In this document: positions 34,571 through 42,370 of the stretch, one piece after another
Layout: every line of letters begins with the position of its first letter
How positions within the stretch are numbered: the stretch's first letter is position 1
Assembly (NCBI RefSeq): GCF_947387515.1
Contig: NZ_CANDOB010000002.1
Coordinates: 434,001 to 498,000, forward strand
DNA from: Alkalihalobacillus sp. CinArs1
GTDB lineage: Bacteria > Bacillota > Bacilli > Bacillales > Guptibacillaceae
DNA length: 64,000 nt
Direction: 5' to 3'
Notes under the pieces: model-generated
Told to the model about the DNA's origin: nothing
The model's database searches: none
Seen by the model: only the letters and a program-made list of their open reading frames with translations
Program-made: the position numbers and the translations under genes

Positions 34571-34873
34571 TTAGGCTGCGCTAATCCCAACCCATATAAA
34601 GTAAAGCGTGATGACAACGTTGAAGATCGTAAAAAGAAGCGCAATACTCGCAAGTCCTTTTTTCTCATCACTCGATCGAAAAACGATAAAAGCGAACAGT
34701 ATAGAAAGCGCACAACCAACAAAGATAAAGATGAGGACATTGAGGGCAAGGGCTTCACCTGAGTTGTTTGCGATCGGATCGATCAGGAACATCGCGAGTG
34801 TTGTTAACAGGCTTATGATTAAGAAGAGATATGATTTCCAGGTCGTCATCTTTGATCGGTACATGTTGTACAT
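34571..34873 (-). CDS. Small membrane protein, 100 aa, unknown function
   Basis: Three hydrophobic segments (SYLFLIISLLTTLAMFLI; ALNVLIFIFVGCALSILFAFIVF; SIALLFTIFNVVITLYFIWVGI) in 100 residues starting MYNMYRSKMTTWK. ATG 34873 lies behind AAAGGAGCC on the minus strand. It reads toward cotA and ends about 100 bases upstream of it, so it may be cotranscribed or share sporulation timing, but nothing in the sequence proves it. Function unknown. Confidence 0.6.
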   Translation of the reverse strand: MYNMYRSKMTTWKSYLFLIISLLTTLAMFLIDPIANNSGEALALNVLIFIFVGCALSILFAFIVFRSSDEKKGLASIALLFTIFNVVITLYFIWVGISAA

Positions 34874-35041
34874 GAGTGGGCTCCTTTCCAAGTTGACCGG
34901 TGTAAGTGACATCGTAAGGAATACGTTTTAAACGATAGTTTATGTAAGTGAAGTTAAATGAATACGCTTTAATTCTTTTATCTATTTGATCGTAACATAA
35001 TTATATGAAAAGAGACGAACCAATGACTTACCTATTGTTGG

Positions 35042-35060
35042 GGGACAACGGACCTGTCCC
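35042..35060. repeat. Dispersed GGGACA...TGTCCC hairpin repeat, copy A
   Basis: GGGACAACGGACCTGTCCC carries inverted GGGACA/TGTCCC arms around a GACC-containing loop. Related elements occur at 35863-35907 and 57165-57183, all in intergenic DNA. Confidence 0.55.
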
Positions 35061-35157
35061 TGCTTGCATAGTCCTCAAGGATATAACAGATAGTACGTAT
35101 AGATGTTATGCAATCTATTCATAGTGTGGACTGTTTACGATAGAAGGGTGTTTTAAG

Positions 35158-35856
35158 ATGAGTATGTCAGAATTATTACTTCGATTAGCGGTTACATTCG
35201 TTGTCCTATTTGCACTCGCGAGATTAGCCGGCAGGAAAGAAATCAGTCAGATGACGTTCTTCAATTGGGTATCATCCGTCGCAATTGGATCTCTAGCTGC
35301 GGATATCGTGGTCAATAAGGAACTAAGTTTGTTCCAAGGTGTAATCGTGCTTGTGGCATGGCTTGCAATCCCGATTTTGATTGGATTTATTGATATAAAG
35401 TTCAAATGGGCACGTAAAGTAACGACAGGTGAGCCAGTCATAGTCGTTCGGGAAGGCAAAATTCTGGAACATTCTCTTCGCCGAACCCGTTTGGATATCG
35501 ATACGCTGCGAACGCTTCTAAGAGAAAAAAATGTCTTCCAATTATCAGAGGTTGATCTTGCGATATTTGAAACGAATGGAAAGCTGTCTGTTTTGAAAAC
35601 CGATCCTCATCAGTTCGTTACGAGAAATGATATGAATGTTTCGAGCAAACCAAAACAGTTTCCTATTGCGACGGAAGTCATCTCAGATGGTGCCGTTAAC
35701 TTTAAGAACTTATTGCTGTTGAATCTGGATGAGAAGTGGTTGACTGAACAAATGGAGAGAGCGGGAGTTACTTCACCTTCTGAAGTGTTCTATGCTGAGG
35801 TACAGCAAGATGGGACAATACATCTAGATATGAAGGATGGTTATGGTGTTCGTTAG
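35158..35856 (+). CDS. DUF421 family membrane protein (YetF-like)
   Basis: 232 residues: three N-terminal helices (LLLRLAVTFVVLFALARLAG; MTFFNWVSSVAIGSLAADIVV; LFQGVIVLVAWLAIPILIGF) followed by the cytoplasmic DUF421 domain with GEPVIVVREGKILEHSLRRTRLDIDTLRTLLREKNVF. YetF-family proteins are membrane anchored and in bacilli are linked to spore and envelope functions, but no biochemical activity is established. GAAGGGTG precedes the ATG. Between two dispersed hairpin repeats; it is probably monocistronic. Confidence 0.85.
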   Translation: MSMSELLLRLAVTFVVLFALARLAGRKEISQMTFFNWVSSVAIGSLAADIVVNKELSLFQGVIVLVAWLAIPILIGFIDIKFKWARKVTTGEPVIVVREGKILEHSLRRTRLDIDTLRTLLREKNVFQLSEVDLAIFETNGKLSVLKTDPHQFVTRNDMNVSSKPKQFPIATEVISDGAVNFKNLLLLNLDEKWLTEQMERAGVTSPSEVFYAEVQQDGTIHLDMKDGYGVR

Positions 35857-35862
35857 GGGGGA

Positions 35863-35907
35863 GGGACAAAGTAGGAAAGCTGGACGATGAACCTGTCACT
35901 TTGTCCC
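35863..35907. repeat. Dispersed GGGACA hairpin repeat, copy B (long)
   Basis: Arms GGGACAAAGT (35863-35872) and ACTTTGTCCC (35898-35907) are perfectly complementary over ten bases; the loop contains GATGAACCTGT, also found in copy C. It may act as a terminator for the DUF421 gene, but no T tail follows. Confidence 0.6.
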
Positions 35908-35989
35908 TGTAACTGGATATTTATGTTAATATAGTTGTAACACTTTTTGGAAATCAGCTCGATTCGAAGAAAGAAAGGATGGGGTCTTG

Positions 35990-36280
35990 ATGAAAATCAA
36001 CATCACTTACATCATCAATTCGATTATTAGTGGCGTGCTGGCAGTCCTGATCTCTACCTTTTTTGCAGGTGGGGCGATTGCCGAGAACTATACGGATAAA
36101 ACGTGGGTTGCACCCGAGTTTTTTGTGATTCTCCTTATCTGGGCGCTGGGATTACTAGTCTGTCTGCTCATTTATCGTGGAAAAGCTCGTGGGATGTATT
36201 TGTTTTTGTCTATTTTAATCACCTGGGCATCGATTCCACTCGTAGTACAGTTGGGCGCTCGTTTAGCTACAGCATCGTAG
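35990..36280 (+). CDS. Small membrane protein, 96 aa, unknown function
   Basis: Three hydrophobic segments (YIINSIISGVLAVLISTFFAGGAIA; APEFFVILLIWALGLLVCLLI; MYLFLSILITWASIPLVVQLG) starting MKINITYIINS at ATG 35990, behind AAAGGATGGGG. The residues between segments are short and charged. No family recognised. It is the last gene with core-like composition before the AT-rich island. Confidence 0.55.
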   Translation: MKINITYIINSIISGVLAVLISTFFAGGAIAENYTDKTWVAPEFFVILLIWALGLLVCLLIYRGKARGMYLFLSILITWASIPLVVQLGARLATAS

Positions 36281-36322
36281 GTTTATAGTTTTTTAGATTG
36301 AAATAATCATGTTAAGAGGTAA

Positions 36323-36517
36323 ATGATGTTGCGCAACATCGATGTGGGATCGAACTATGCAGGGAAAAAGGACTTTTATTTTTCGTTGTTAGTACTCGAT
36401 GAAAAGCAGTCCCCTAAAGGTGTGAGGAAAGTTAATGAGAACTATGAAGAGATTGTCCAGGATAGGGAAAAATTTGTAGAGCATTTTCAATATATCATAA
36501 ATTTATGGGATTTATAA
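36323..36517 (+). CDS. Hypothetical 64-aa protein at island left edge
   Basis: A 64-residue frame starts at ATG 36323 behind AAGAGGTAA. Its sequence (MLRNIDVGSNYAGKKDFYF... EIVQDREKFVEHFQYII) is soluble and charged. I do not recognise it. It may be a small gene of the island or the tail of a decayed gene, because the DNA composition here already changes to AT-rich and the region up to the helicase has no other support. Confidence 0.3.
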   Translation: MMLRNIDVGSNYAGKKDFYFSLLVLDEKQSPKGVRKVNENYEEIVQDREKFVEHFQYIINLWDL

Positions 36518-36607
36518 GAAATATAATCCAAATTATGGTTGTTTATATTAGTTCGATGTATAATCGTATTTATATTTCGGAATATCGATATAAGGGGGAT
36601 GAGACAT

Positions 36608-38041
36608 TTGCCATTACCTACTCCAGAGGGAAGACAAAAAGAAGTATTATGTTTACCAGAAAAAGGCCATTATGTTGTTCTAGGGACAGCTGGGAGTGGT
36701 AAAACCACTTTAGCAATTCATCGAGCGGCCTATTTAGCAAAACGTACAAAATCGAAAGAAAAGGTTTTGTTAGTTACGTTTAATAAGTCTCTAGTAACCT
36801 ACTTAAATTCACTTGCAGAAAACAATTTATATAAAGTTGATGTTAGAAATTACCACTGGTTTGCCAGAGGGTATCTAGCTCATAGAGGTATGCTTAGCTG
36901 GGGGGATATAGTCCCATCTATGGATTACAATAAAGAAAATAAAAAGCTTACTTTTATTAAACAAGCAATTAATGAAGTTACTGAAGAACAAGGTGAAAAC
37001 TCTACACTAACAAGAGCTCCTGAAGTGTTCTATGAAGAAATATCGTGGATACAGAAAATAGGTCTTTCTTCGGTAGACGAATATATTGAAGCAGAGAGAA
37101 TCGGCCGTTCAGGTACAAGGGTTACTAGAGACAAGAGGAAATATTTCTTTGCAGTGTATGAAAGGTATCTTGATATTAGAGAGAGAAATGGATATCGTTA
37201 TGATTGGGACGATCTTGCTCATACAGTTAAAAGTGAACTAGACAATGATGAAAATGATAAAATGTACAAGCATATTATTATTGATGAGGGACAAGATCTT
37301 TCGCCGGTAATGCTTCAGTCTTTGGCATTAGCAGTGCCAAAAGATGGAAGTATAACTTTTTTTGGAGATGTGGCTCAACAAATATATGGGGGGCGTATAT
37401 CTTGGAGAGATGCTGGTCTTAATGTCACTCGAAGTGAGACTTGGAAATTTGATCAGAACTATAGAAATAGTACTGAAATAGCAGATTTAGCTATTGCTAT
37501 TTCTAAGCAACCGTTCTTTAAGCAAAGTACAGATTTAGTCACACCAAAAGCGCCTGTTGCTTCTGGTCCAAAACCTGTTTTAGCTGTATTTAATAATGAG
37601 GATAGCGAATTAAAGTGGGTTGTTCGGAATGCTGCTAAACTTGGTGAAAGACAGACTGTTTCTATTTTGATGAGAACTAGACAATCACTCAAAAAGCTTA
37701 GAAAATTATTAAGAGAACAACGTATAATTCCTCAAGAGTTAGATGGAGAATTAAAGAGATGGAATGGCAAACCAGGGATTTCTATTGGAACATACCACTC
37801 TGCAAAAGGACTGGAATTTGATGCTGTAATGATTCCGTATTGTAGTGCTGAAAGATTACCAGATGAAGATAAAATCACTGCATTAGAAGACAGAGATGAA
37901 GCATTAGGTGAAGAATCAAAACTTATTTATGTTGCAGTTACTCGAGCTAGGCGTTTGTTAGCTATGAGTTATACAGGTGAAGGGACTGAAATTATCCCTC
38001 AAGACGATTCTCTTTATTCTAAAAGAGAAATAGAAAAGTAG
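36608..38041 (+). CDS. UvrD-like superfamily 1 helicase of the ADP-ribosylation module
   Basis: 477 residues if started at TTG 36608, nine bases after AAGGGGG; ATG 36599 is in frame but touches the ribosome binding site. The product begins MPLPTPEGRQKEVL, a common start of this helicase group. Motifs: Walker A GTAGSGKT (26-33), Walker B IIIDEGQDLSP, motif III FFGDVAQQIYG, motif V TYHSAKGLEFDAVMIP and motif VI YVAVTRARRLL. The protein is compact, with no UvrD C-terminal extension or nuclease domain. It should unwind or translocate on DNA in the cytoplasm. The next two genes encode ADP-ribosyl transfer and removal enzymes in the same direction with an 11-base gap and then an overlap. Confidence 0.85.
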   Translation: MPLPTPEGRQKEVLCLPEKGHYVVLGTAGSGKTTLAIHRAAYLAKRTKSKEKVLLVTFNKSLVTYLNSLAENNLYKVDVRNYHWFARGYLAHRGMLSWGDIVPSMDYNKENKKLTFIKQAINEVTEEQGENSTLTRAPEVFYEEISWIQKIGLSSVDEYIEAERIGRSGTRVTRDKRKYFFAVYERYLDIRERNGYRYDWDDLAHTVKSELDNDENDKMYKHIIIDEGQDLSPVMLQSLALAVPKDGSITFFGDVAQQIYGGRISWRDAGLNVTRSETWKFDQNYRNSTEIADLAIAISKQPFFKQSTDLVTPKAPVASGPKPVLAVFNNEDSELKWVVRNAAKLGERQTVSILMRTRQSLKKLRKLLREQRIIPQELDGELKRWNGKPGISIGTYHSAKGLEFDAVMIPYCSAERLPDEDKITALEDRDEALGEESKLIYVAVTRARRLLAMSYTGEGTEIIPQDDSLYSKREIEK

Positions 38042-38051
38042 GTATGAGTTT

Positions 38052-38738
38052 ATGGATGGATCTTTAAAAAGACAAGAATATCAAGGTAGAAATATTACTC
38101 GATTATGTCACATCACTCGTTCACAAAAAGCTATGCATATATTAAGTTCTGAAGATGGGATAAAGGCTGTTGATTTCCTGGATGAGAGTCTATATGATGC
38201 TAATGATGAAATACGGTTGGATGGTAAAAAAGATTTTATAAATTGCTCTATCGAATACCCGAACCATTGGTATTGGAAAAGAGTAAAGGGGAAGGATCCA
38301 CTATTTAAAGATTGGGTTATCTTATTAATCAATCCTGAGATACTAACATTAAAAACTACTAAGTTTTGCCCAGTTAATGCAGCTAAAGGCAGAGGGGCTT
38401 ATATAAATGACGGATATGTCGGTTTTAAAGAACTTTTTGATGAGAGGGTCCAAACTCGTTTTAGGTCTTCTCAGATGCTTCCTTGTTGCCCGACAGATGA
38501 TCAAGCGGAAGTATTGGTGTATAAAAATATATCAAGAAAAGATATTATAGGTGTAGTGGTACCAAATGAAGACCAAGGCGAAAGTGAAATTGTTAGATGG
38601 GAATTATTGAATATTCCTAAGTTTGATATATTTATTGCCCCTGACTTATTTAATGGTGAATGGAGTACAAAAGTTCGTAGAGGTATAAGGCCAGTAGAGT
38701 ATAAGTATCGAGGAGGTGAGTTACTTGGAAAAGAGTGA
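38052..38738 (+). CDS. DarT-like (DUF4433) ADP-ribosyltransferase
   Basis: 228 residues. ITRLCHITRSQKAMHILSSEDGIKA near the N-terminus is the NAD-binding start of the DarT family (a histidine in a HiT context), the middle FINCSIEYPNHWYWKRV aligns with the region after it, and CPTDDQAEVLVYKNISRKDIIGVVVP supplies the catalytic glutamate (E153) in the A/QAExLV motif. DarT enzymes use NAD+ to ADP-ribosylate thymidine (DarT2) or guanosine (DarT1) in single-stranded DNA. A DNA-directed toxin or regulator role is therefore likely, but target and base are not readable. It starts 11 bases after the helicase stop, and its 3' end overlaps the next gene. Confidence 0.75.
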   Translation: MDGSLKRQEYQGRNITRLCHITRSQKAMHILSSEDGIKAVDFLDESLYDANDEIRLDGKKDFINCSIEYPNHWYWKRVKGKDPLFKDWVILLINPEILTLKTTKFCPVNAAKGRGAYINDGYVGFKELFDERVQTRFRSSQMLPCCPTDDQAEVLVYKNISRKDIIGVVVPNEDQGESEIVRWELLNIPKFDIFIAPDLFNGEWSTKVRRGIRPVEYKYRGGELLGKE

Positions 38739-40389
38739 GAATAATAAGCTAGACAAATGGCTAGGAGCTTTGGTAGGGGCTGCTGTAGGTGACGCACTAG
38801 GATGGCCCAATGAACAAAATAGTAAAAATATTAGTAAGGCTCAACATAAAGAACAAGAGATGTTTCAAAAATGGGTAAGGCGTGATGGTGGCAGGTTCTG
38901 GTCGCATAATGAAGAGATACATCCAGGGGAATATAGTGACGATACACAGTTAATTATTGCAACTGCTCGAAGTTTAAGATATGGATCTAGTTGGAATAAG
39001 TTCTTTTCAAAGGTAGAGCTCCCAGCTTGGGTTTCATATGAAAGAGGTGGCGGAGGCGCTACTAAAAGAGCTGCTGAAACTTGGAGAAAAGGGAGCAATC
39101 CTTGGAATGTAGAAAAAGAAAGCAAGGCTGATGTTCAAAAGTATTTTAACGCTGGTGGAAATGGCGTAGCAATGCGTATCTTACCCCATGTTTTTAGGCG
39201 TGAAGGAACATGGTCTGAGGTTAAACACCAGGTTTTCTTAAATGGTATCTTTACACATGGACATCCAAGAGCATTAGTTGGTGCATTAGTTTATGCAGAT
39301 GCATTAACTTACCTCCAAAACATTGAGAAGACACTCGGATATGGGGAGCTTGTTGATTACCTGTTAGATAGGAAAGAGGAATGGGGTTCATTTCCAAATG
39401 TGCAAAAGCTTGATAAATGGATGGACGTTGCAAATGCAATATTTCAGAATAATTATATGAATTTGTGGAATGAAGTGACAGAAGAAGTTATTGAGCAATT
39501 GCGAATTGTTAAAGAAGGACTTGACGAAGGTGCTTTAGATATGGGAGATGAAGTCCTTGAAAAATTAGGTTGCTTTGATAGAAAGGTTAATGGATCAGGA
39601 ACAGTTACAGCGGTTGCTTCGATTTATCTTTCATCAAAATTTGCATCAAGCCCACGCTTAGCCATAATTGAAGCGGCTTATTTGAAAAATGCTGATACCG
39701 ATACATTAGCTTCAATGGTAGGTGGTCTGTTAGGTATTTTACATGGTTCAGAATTCCTTTCAGTTTCATGGCTCGACGTTCAGGATTATGACTACCTTAA
39801 GAGTCTCCTTAATCAAGAACCAAAGGATGATACAAAACTTGGTGGTCCATTGTTTGATTATTACAATCCTGAGATGAAAGCGAAAATTAAGCACTTACAA
39901 GTTGGGGACCAATTAAAAGCAGAACCTTTTGGGAAATTAACGCTAAAAGATAAGCGCCTAGATCAACCAAATGCGAAAAATGCAGTTGTTAATACATTGA
40001 AATTTGTTACTGAAGAAGGACAGCATATATTTGTTAAAACCTATGAAAAAGGATCTGTAGGAGATGCATATCTACCACAAGATAACAGAAACAATGGGCA
40101 GACTAATCCATTCAATACTAGGCAACAACAGCAAACACAGCCTTTAAGATATCCAAATAAACCAGTTCTAGACTCTAAAAAGATTAGAGGTTTATTAAAC
40201 ATTCTACCTGAAAAGTTAGAATTTGATTTATGTTTGCAATTTATTGCCGATGTTATGGATGAGATTGAACGAAATGGAGACGGTGGTATAAATCAGAGTG
40301 GTTTCAACTTTCTTAAGCAGCGATGGATTAAACATCAAATTGATATGAAAGACATAGAGAAAGCTGTGAAAGCTATCTTAAAATATTAA
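38725..40389 (+). CDS. ADP-ribosylglycohydrolase (DraG/ARH-like) with C-terminal extension
   Basis: 554 residues from TTG 38725, which follows AGGAGG by eight bases and overlaps the DarT-like gene by 14 bases; the GTG at 38716 is inside that ribosome binding site. The N-terminal 380 residues are the ADP-ribosylglycohydrolase fold: GALVGAAVGDALGWPNE, the metal ligands in EYSDDTQL (71-74), GGNGVAMRILPH and NADTDTLASMVGGLLG (D323, D325). These enzymes remove ADP-ribose from proteins or nucleic acids. The last about 170 residues form an unrecognised extension with a low-complexity QQQQ linker. It is the presumed antidote or recycling partner for the DarT-like enzyme, where a macrodomain DarG is usual. 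Confidence 0.82.
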   Translation: MEKSENNKLDKWLGALVGAAVGDALGWPNEQNSKNISKAQHKEQEMFQKWVRRDGGRFWSHNEEIHPGEYSDDTQLIIATARSLRYGSSWNKFFSKVELPAWVSYERGGGGATKRAAETWRKGSNPWNVEKESKADVQKYFNAGGNGVAMRILPHVFRREGTWSEVKHQVFLNGIFTHGHPRALVGALVYADALTYLQNIEKTLGYGELVDYLLDRKEEWGSFPNVQKLDKWMDVANAIFQNNYMNLWNEVTEEVIEQLRIVKEGLDEGALDMGDEVLEKLGCFDRKVNGSGTVTAVASIYLSSKFASSPRLAIIEAAYLKNADTDTLASMVGGLLGILHGSEFLSVSWLDVQDYDYLKSLLNQEPKDDTKLGGPLFDYYNPEMKAKIKHLQVGDQLKAEPFGKLTLKDKRLDQPNAKNAVVNTLKFVTEEGQHIFVKTYEKGSVGDAYLPQDNRNNGQTNPFNTRQQQQTQPLRYPNKPVLDSKKIRGLLNILPEKLEFDLCLQFIADVMDEIERNGDGGINQSGFNFLKQRWIKHQIDMKDIEKAVKAILKY

Positions 40390-40396
40390 TATAATA

Positions 40397-40438
40397 AAAG
40401 GGATTGGATATTATTTGAAATATCCAATCCCTTTGTTG
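40397..40438 (+). terminator. Terminator of the helicase-DarT-ARH operon
   Basis: AAAGGGATTGGATATT and AATATCCAATCCCTTT form a 16-base perfect stem with six-base loop, followed by GTTGTT. It directly follows the ARH stop, so the three genes share one transcription unit. Confidence 0.88.
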
Positions 40439-40529
40439 TTCATCGTTTGTAACTGTGTTCTTTGATTCAGTCTATTACAATATCAATGAGCAGTTTGTTC
40501 ATATCTACGGGCAACCACTAAATACCAAA

Positions 40530-40684
40530 AAATCTTGCTTGCAACGGATGAAACAGAACATTCCAAGAGAGCTACGGAAACCACTGTAAATATTGCAAAC
40601 TGTTAAGAAGTATCAAAGCTAAGTATACGTCGTCGATGTAGATCGAGCAAACAGCGATGTTCTCACACACTGGAATTCAGTTGA
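40530..40684 (+). pseudogene. Universal stress protein remnant
   Basis: Frames of this stretch read KILLATDETEHSKRATETTV then a stop, and, after a gap in another frame, VYVVDVDRANSDVLTHWNSV. The first piece is the start of a UspA-type protein (KILLATDGSEHSxRA) and the second its second strand and following loop (VVYVVD-x-x-K/N-SDVL). Stops and frameshifts show that it is decayed. Confidence 0.6.
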
Positions 40685-40705
40685 AGGAAGTTACTAGGAA
40701 TACTT

Positions 40706-40912
40706 GATAAATCTCAATAACATGCTGATGTTGAAGAAGTTGAAATCACCTTAAGTGGTTTACATATATGGAGCAACTATGCAGTAGTTGCCGTCGATAA
40801 AATCGTGTCTAACTTTAAAGCAAAAGGAAAAGTCGTGACCATAACAGGATTAAACGAGGAGTATAACAAGTTAGTAAGGAATTTAGCAGTTTTTTTCGAA
40901 AATTATTCAGTT
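40706..40912 (+). pseudogene. SulP transporter STAS-domain remnant
   Basis: The frame beginning at 40721 reads HADVEEVEITLSGLHIWSNY and continues with the AVVAVDKIVSNFKAKGKVVTI and TGLNEEYNKLVRN segments, which match the C-terminal STAS domain of SulP sulfate or bicarbonate transporters (LSGxHxWDxxAVxAIDKVVxKFRxKG, then VTVxGLN). A stop (TAA at 40718) is just upstream and there is no transmembrane part, so only the tail remains. It likely predates the defence genes. Confidence 0.65.
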
Positions 40913-41153
40913 AAATACAACGAGCTTTAAGCGATCACGTTTTTAAATAAATATAATTGTTTTAACCTACGTATAGGAAAAAAAGTGAATGTTACTAAGA
41001 GCTGAGAAAAAGTTCTTTGCTAATATTAATTAGTAAAATAATAGAATTTTTATAAAATATTGATATAATATACATAATAATCCAAGACAAGTTTGGAAAA
41101 CTGGAGATTTATCTCATCTTTACATTAAATATCAAAACAGGGGGCTTAGTAAT

Positions 41154-41966
41154 ATGAGCTTTAAAAAACTTGATTTAACGAAAATGTATAATACATTTAA
41201 AAATCAATACGAGGACGTATACAAATTTAATTCAACACGTAAATTTTATTCTAAAGAAGTAATAAAATATGAGTATGTTGCACTAAGTTTTTCATTTGCA
41301 TATGCAATGGCATATTCTGAAGAAGGATACCATCGCAGAGAAAGATCAGGCGGATCTAAATCGAGAGAAGATTTTGACGTCTTTTGTGATACTTTTCTTG
41401 GAAAGCTAGGTGAATATGGAGCTTATCAATATCTAAAGGATAATATTAAAGACATTAAGCTATCCTTACCAGATAATACTATTGAAGGGAAAGGGAAATG
41501 GGATAGTTATGACCTTACGTTTGAACATGAAAAAAAGACAAGAAATATAGGTGTTAAAACTACTAAGCATTTTGGCCAGTTATTGATGTTAGAGACTGAG
41601 GATTGGGATGAAGAAGGAAAGTATATCCCTAATAAAGAAAAGGAAGCAGATGAATATACAGGTTTCTTTTTTGTTAGAGTTAGTTATGATTTAATCAGAA
41701 ATTTACAAGGGAGATATTTTTATCAAGAAAAAAATATAAGCCCTGAATCATTTGCATCAGTTTTATCAGATGCACATTATAATTTTGATATCCATTACAT
41801 ACCTATGGAATATATCAAAAGTGCAATAAAAAATGAAATGATAGTTTTAAAAGATAATTATTTGAACAACTTGGCCAAAGCTAATGAACTTGATGCAAAT
41901 AATTATTATATACAGTGTGGTGACATGATCTACCAAGATAAAATATTGAGTGCGATGCAAGTTTAG
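41154..41966 (+). CDS. Probable PD-(D/E)XK-like restriction nuclease, 270 aa
   Basis: 270 residues with a GGGGGC ribosome binding site before the ATG. No clear family hit by eye. KWDSYDLTF followed by TRNIGVKTTKHFGQLLML resembles the D-...-x-x-K core of restriction nucleases, but the residue two before the lysine is glycine, not the usual acidic or Q residue, so the assignment is tentative. The neighbourhood (restriction enzyme, m5C methyltransferase) and the presence of a decayed copy of its 3' end beside the methyltransferase (43590-43935) suggest that it is a restriction enzyme partner. Low-GC, lysine-rich like the rest of the island. Confidence 0.5.
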   Translation: MSFKKLDLTKMYNTFKNQYEDVYKFNSTRKFYSKEVIKYEYVALSFSFAYAMAYSEEGYHRRERSGGSKSREDFDVFCDTFLGKLGEYGAYQYLKDNIKDIKLSLPDNTIEGKGKWDSYDLTFEHEKKTRNIGVKTTKHFGQLLMLETEDWDEEGKYIPNKEKEADEYTGFFFVRVSYDLIRNLQGRYFYQEKNISPESFASVLSDAHYNFDIHYIPMEYIKSAIKNEMIVLKDNYLNNLAKANELDANNYYIQCGDMIYQDKILSAMQV

Positions 41967-42084
41967 TCATTTCGACATACAATATTTTTAAGAGGAAATC
42001 CCTAATGCTATGAGTTTAGTAGAGAGAAACTAGACTATAAAAAAAACAGAGACTTAAGTATTAAGTATAATAGAGGTTAATTTG

Positions 42085-42250
42085 CTTATGACCGATCACA
42101 GAAAATAAAGAGCGCTTAGAATTGAGTTCTCTATAAGGTAAGAAACTATTATTTAAAAATCCAGATTTGCTTGAGAATAATTGGTTACCAACATATAAAC
42201 TTATTCTTGATGGAAAGTTGATTGTACATCCTAAATTAGGGTTGTTTTAG
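42085..42250 (+). other. Possible gene remnant upstream of the restriction gene
   Basis: Within the 404-base gap 41967-42370 one frame (about 42136-42250) reads NPDLLENNWLPTYKLILDG then KLIVHPKLGLF before a stop, protein-like but too short to place and interrupted upstream by stops. Otherwise I see an inverted repeat at 42221-42260 and a hairpin with T run near 42309-42342. Confidence 0.25.
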
Positions 42251-42260
42251 GATGTACAAT
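42221..42260. repeat. Perfect 15-bp inverted repeat
   Basis: ATTGTACATCCTAAA (42221-42235) and TTTAGGATGTACAAT (42246-42260) are exact reverse complements with a ten-base loop. No T run follows, so it is either a bidirectional RNA hairpin or an operator-like site upstream of the restriction gene. Confidence 0.6.
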
Positions 42261-42308
42261 AAGAAGTAATTACGGTAATTTGCTGTGAATTCTCGTAAAG
42301 TTTAATAG

Positions 42309-42342
42309 AGGACAGAAGTACTTTCTCTGTTCTTTTTTTTAA
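42309..42342 (+). terminator. Weak hairpin with long T run
   Basis: GAGGACAGA and TCTCTGTTC can pair imperfectly and are followed by TTTTTTTT. It would terminate transcription entering from the left, ahead of the restriction gene. Confidence 0.45.
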
Positions 42343-42370
42343 TGTATATATACTCTTATACAAATGTTTA

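Noticed and set aside
36505-36702. 65-aa frame overlapping the helicase start
   Set aside because: It is the out-of-frame shadow of the helicase 5' end; the helicase frame has motifs and a ribosome binding site.
38052-40389. Classical DarTG toxin-antitoxin pair
   Set aside because: The partner lacks a macrodomain and instead has ADP-ribosylglycohydrolase motifs (SDDT, NADTDT), so it is not DarG.
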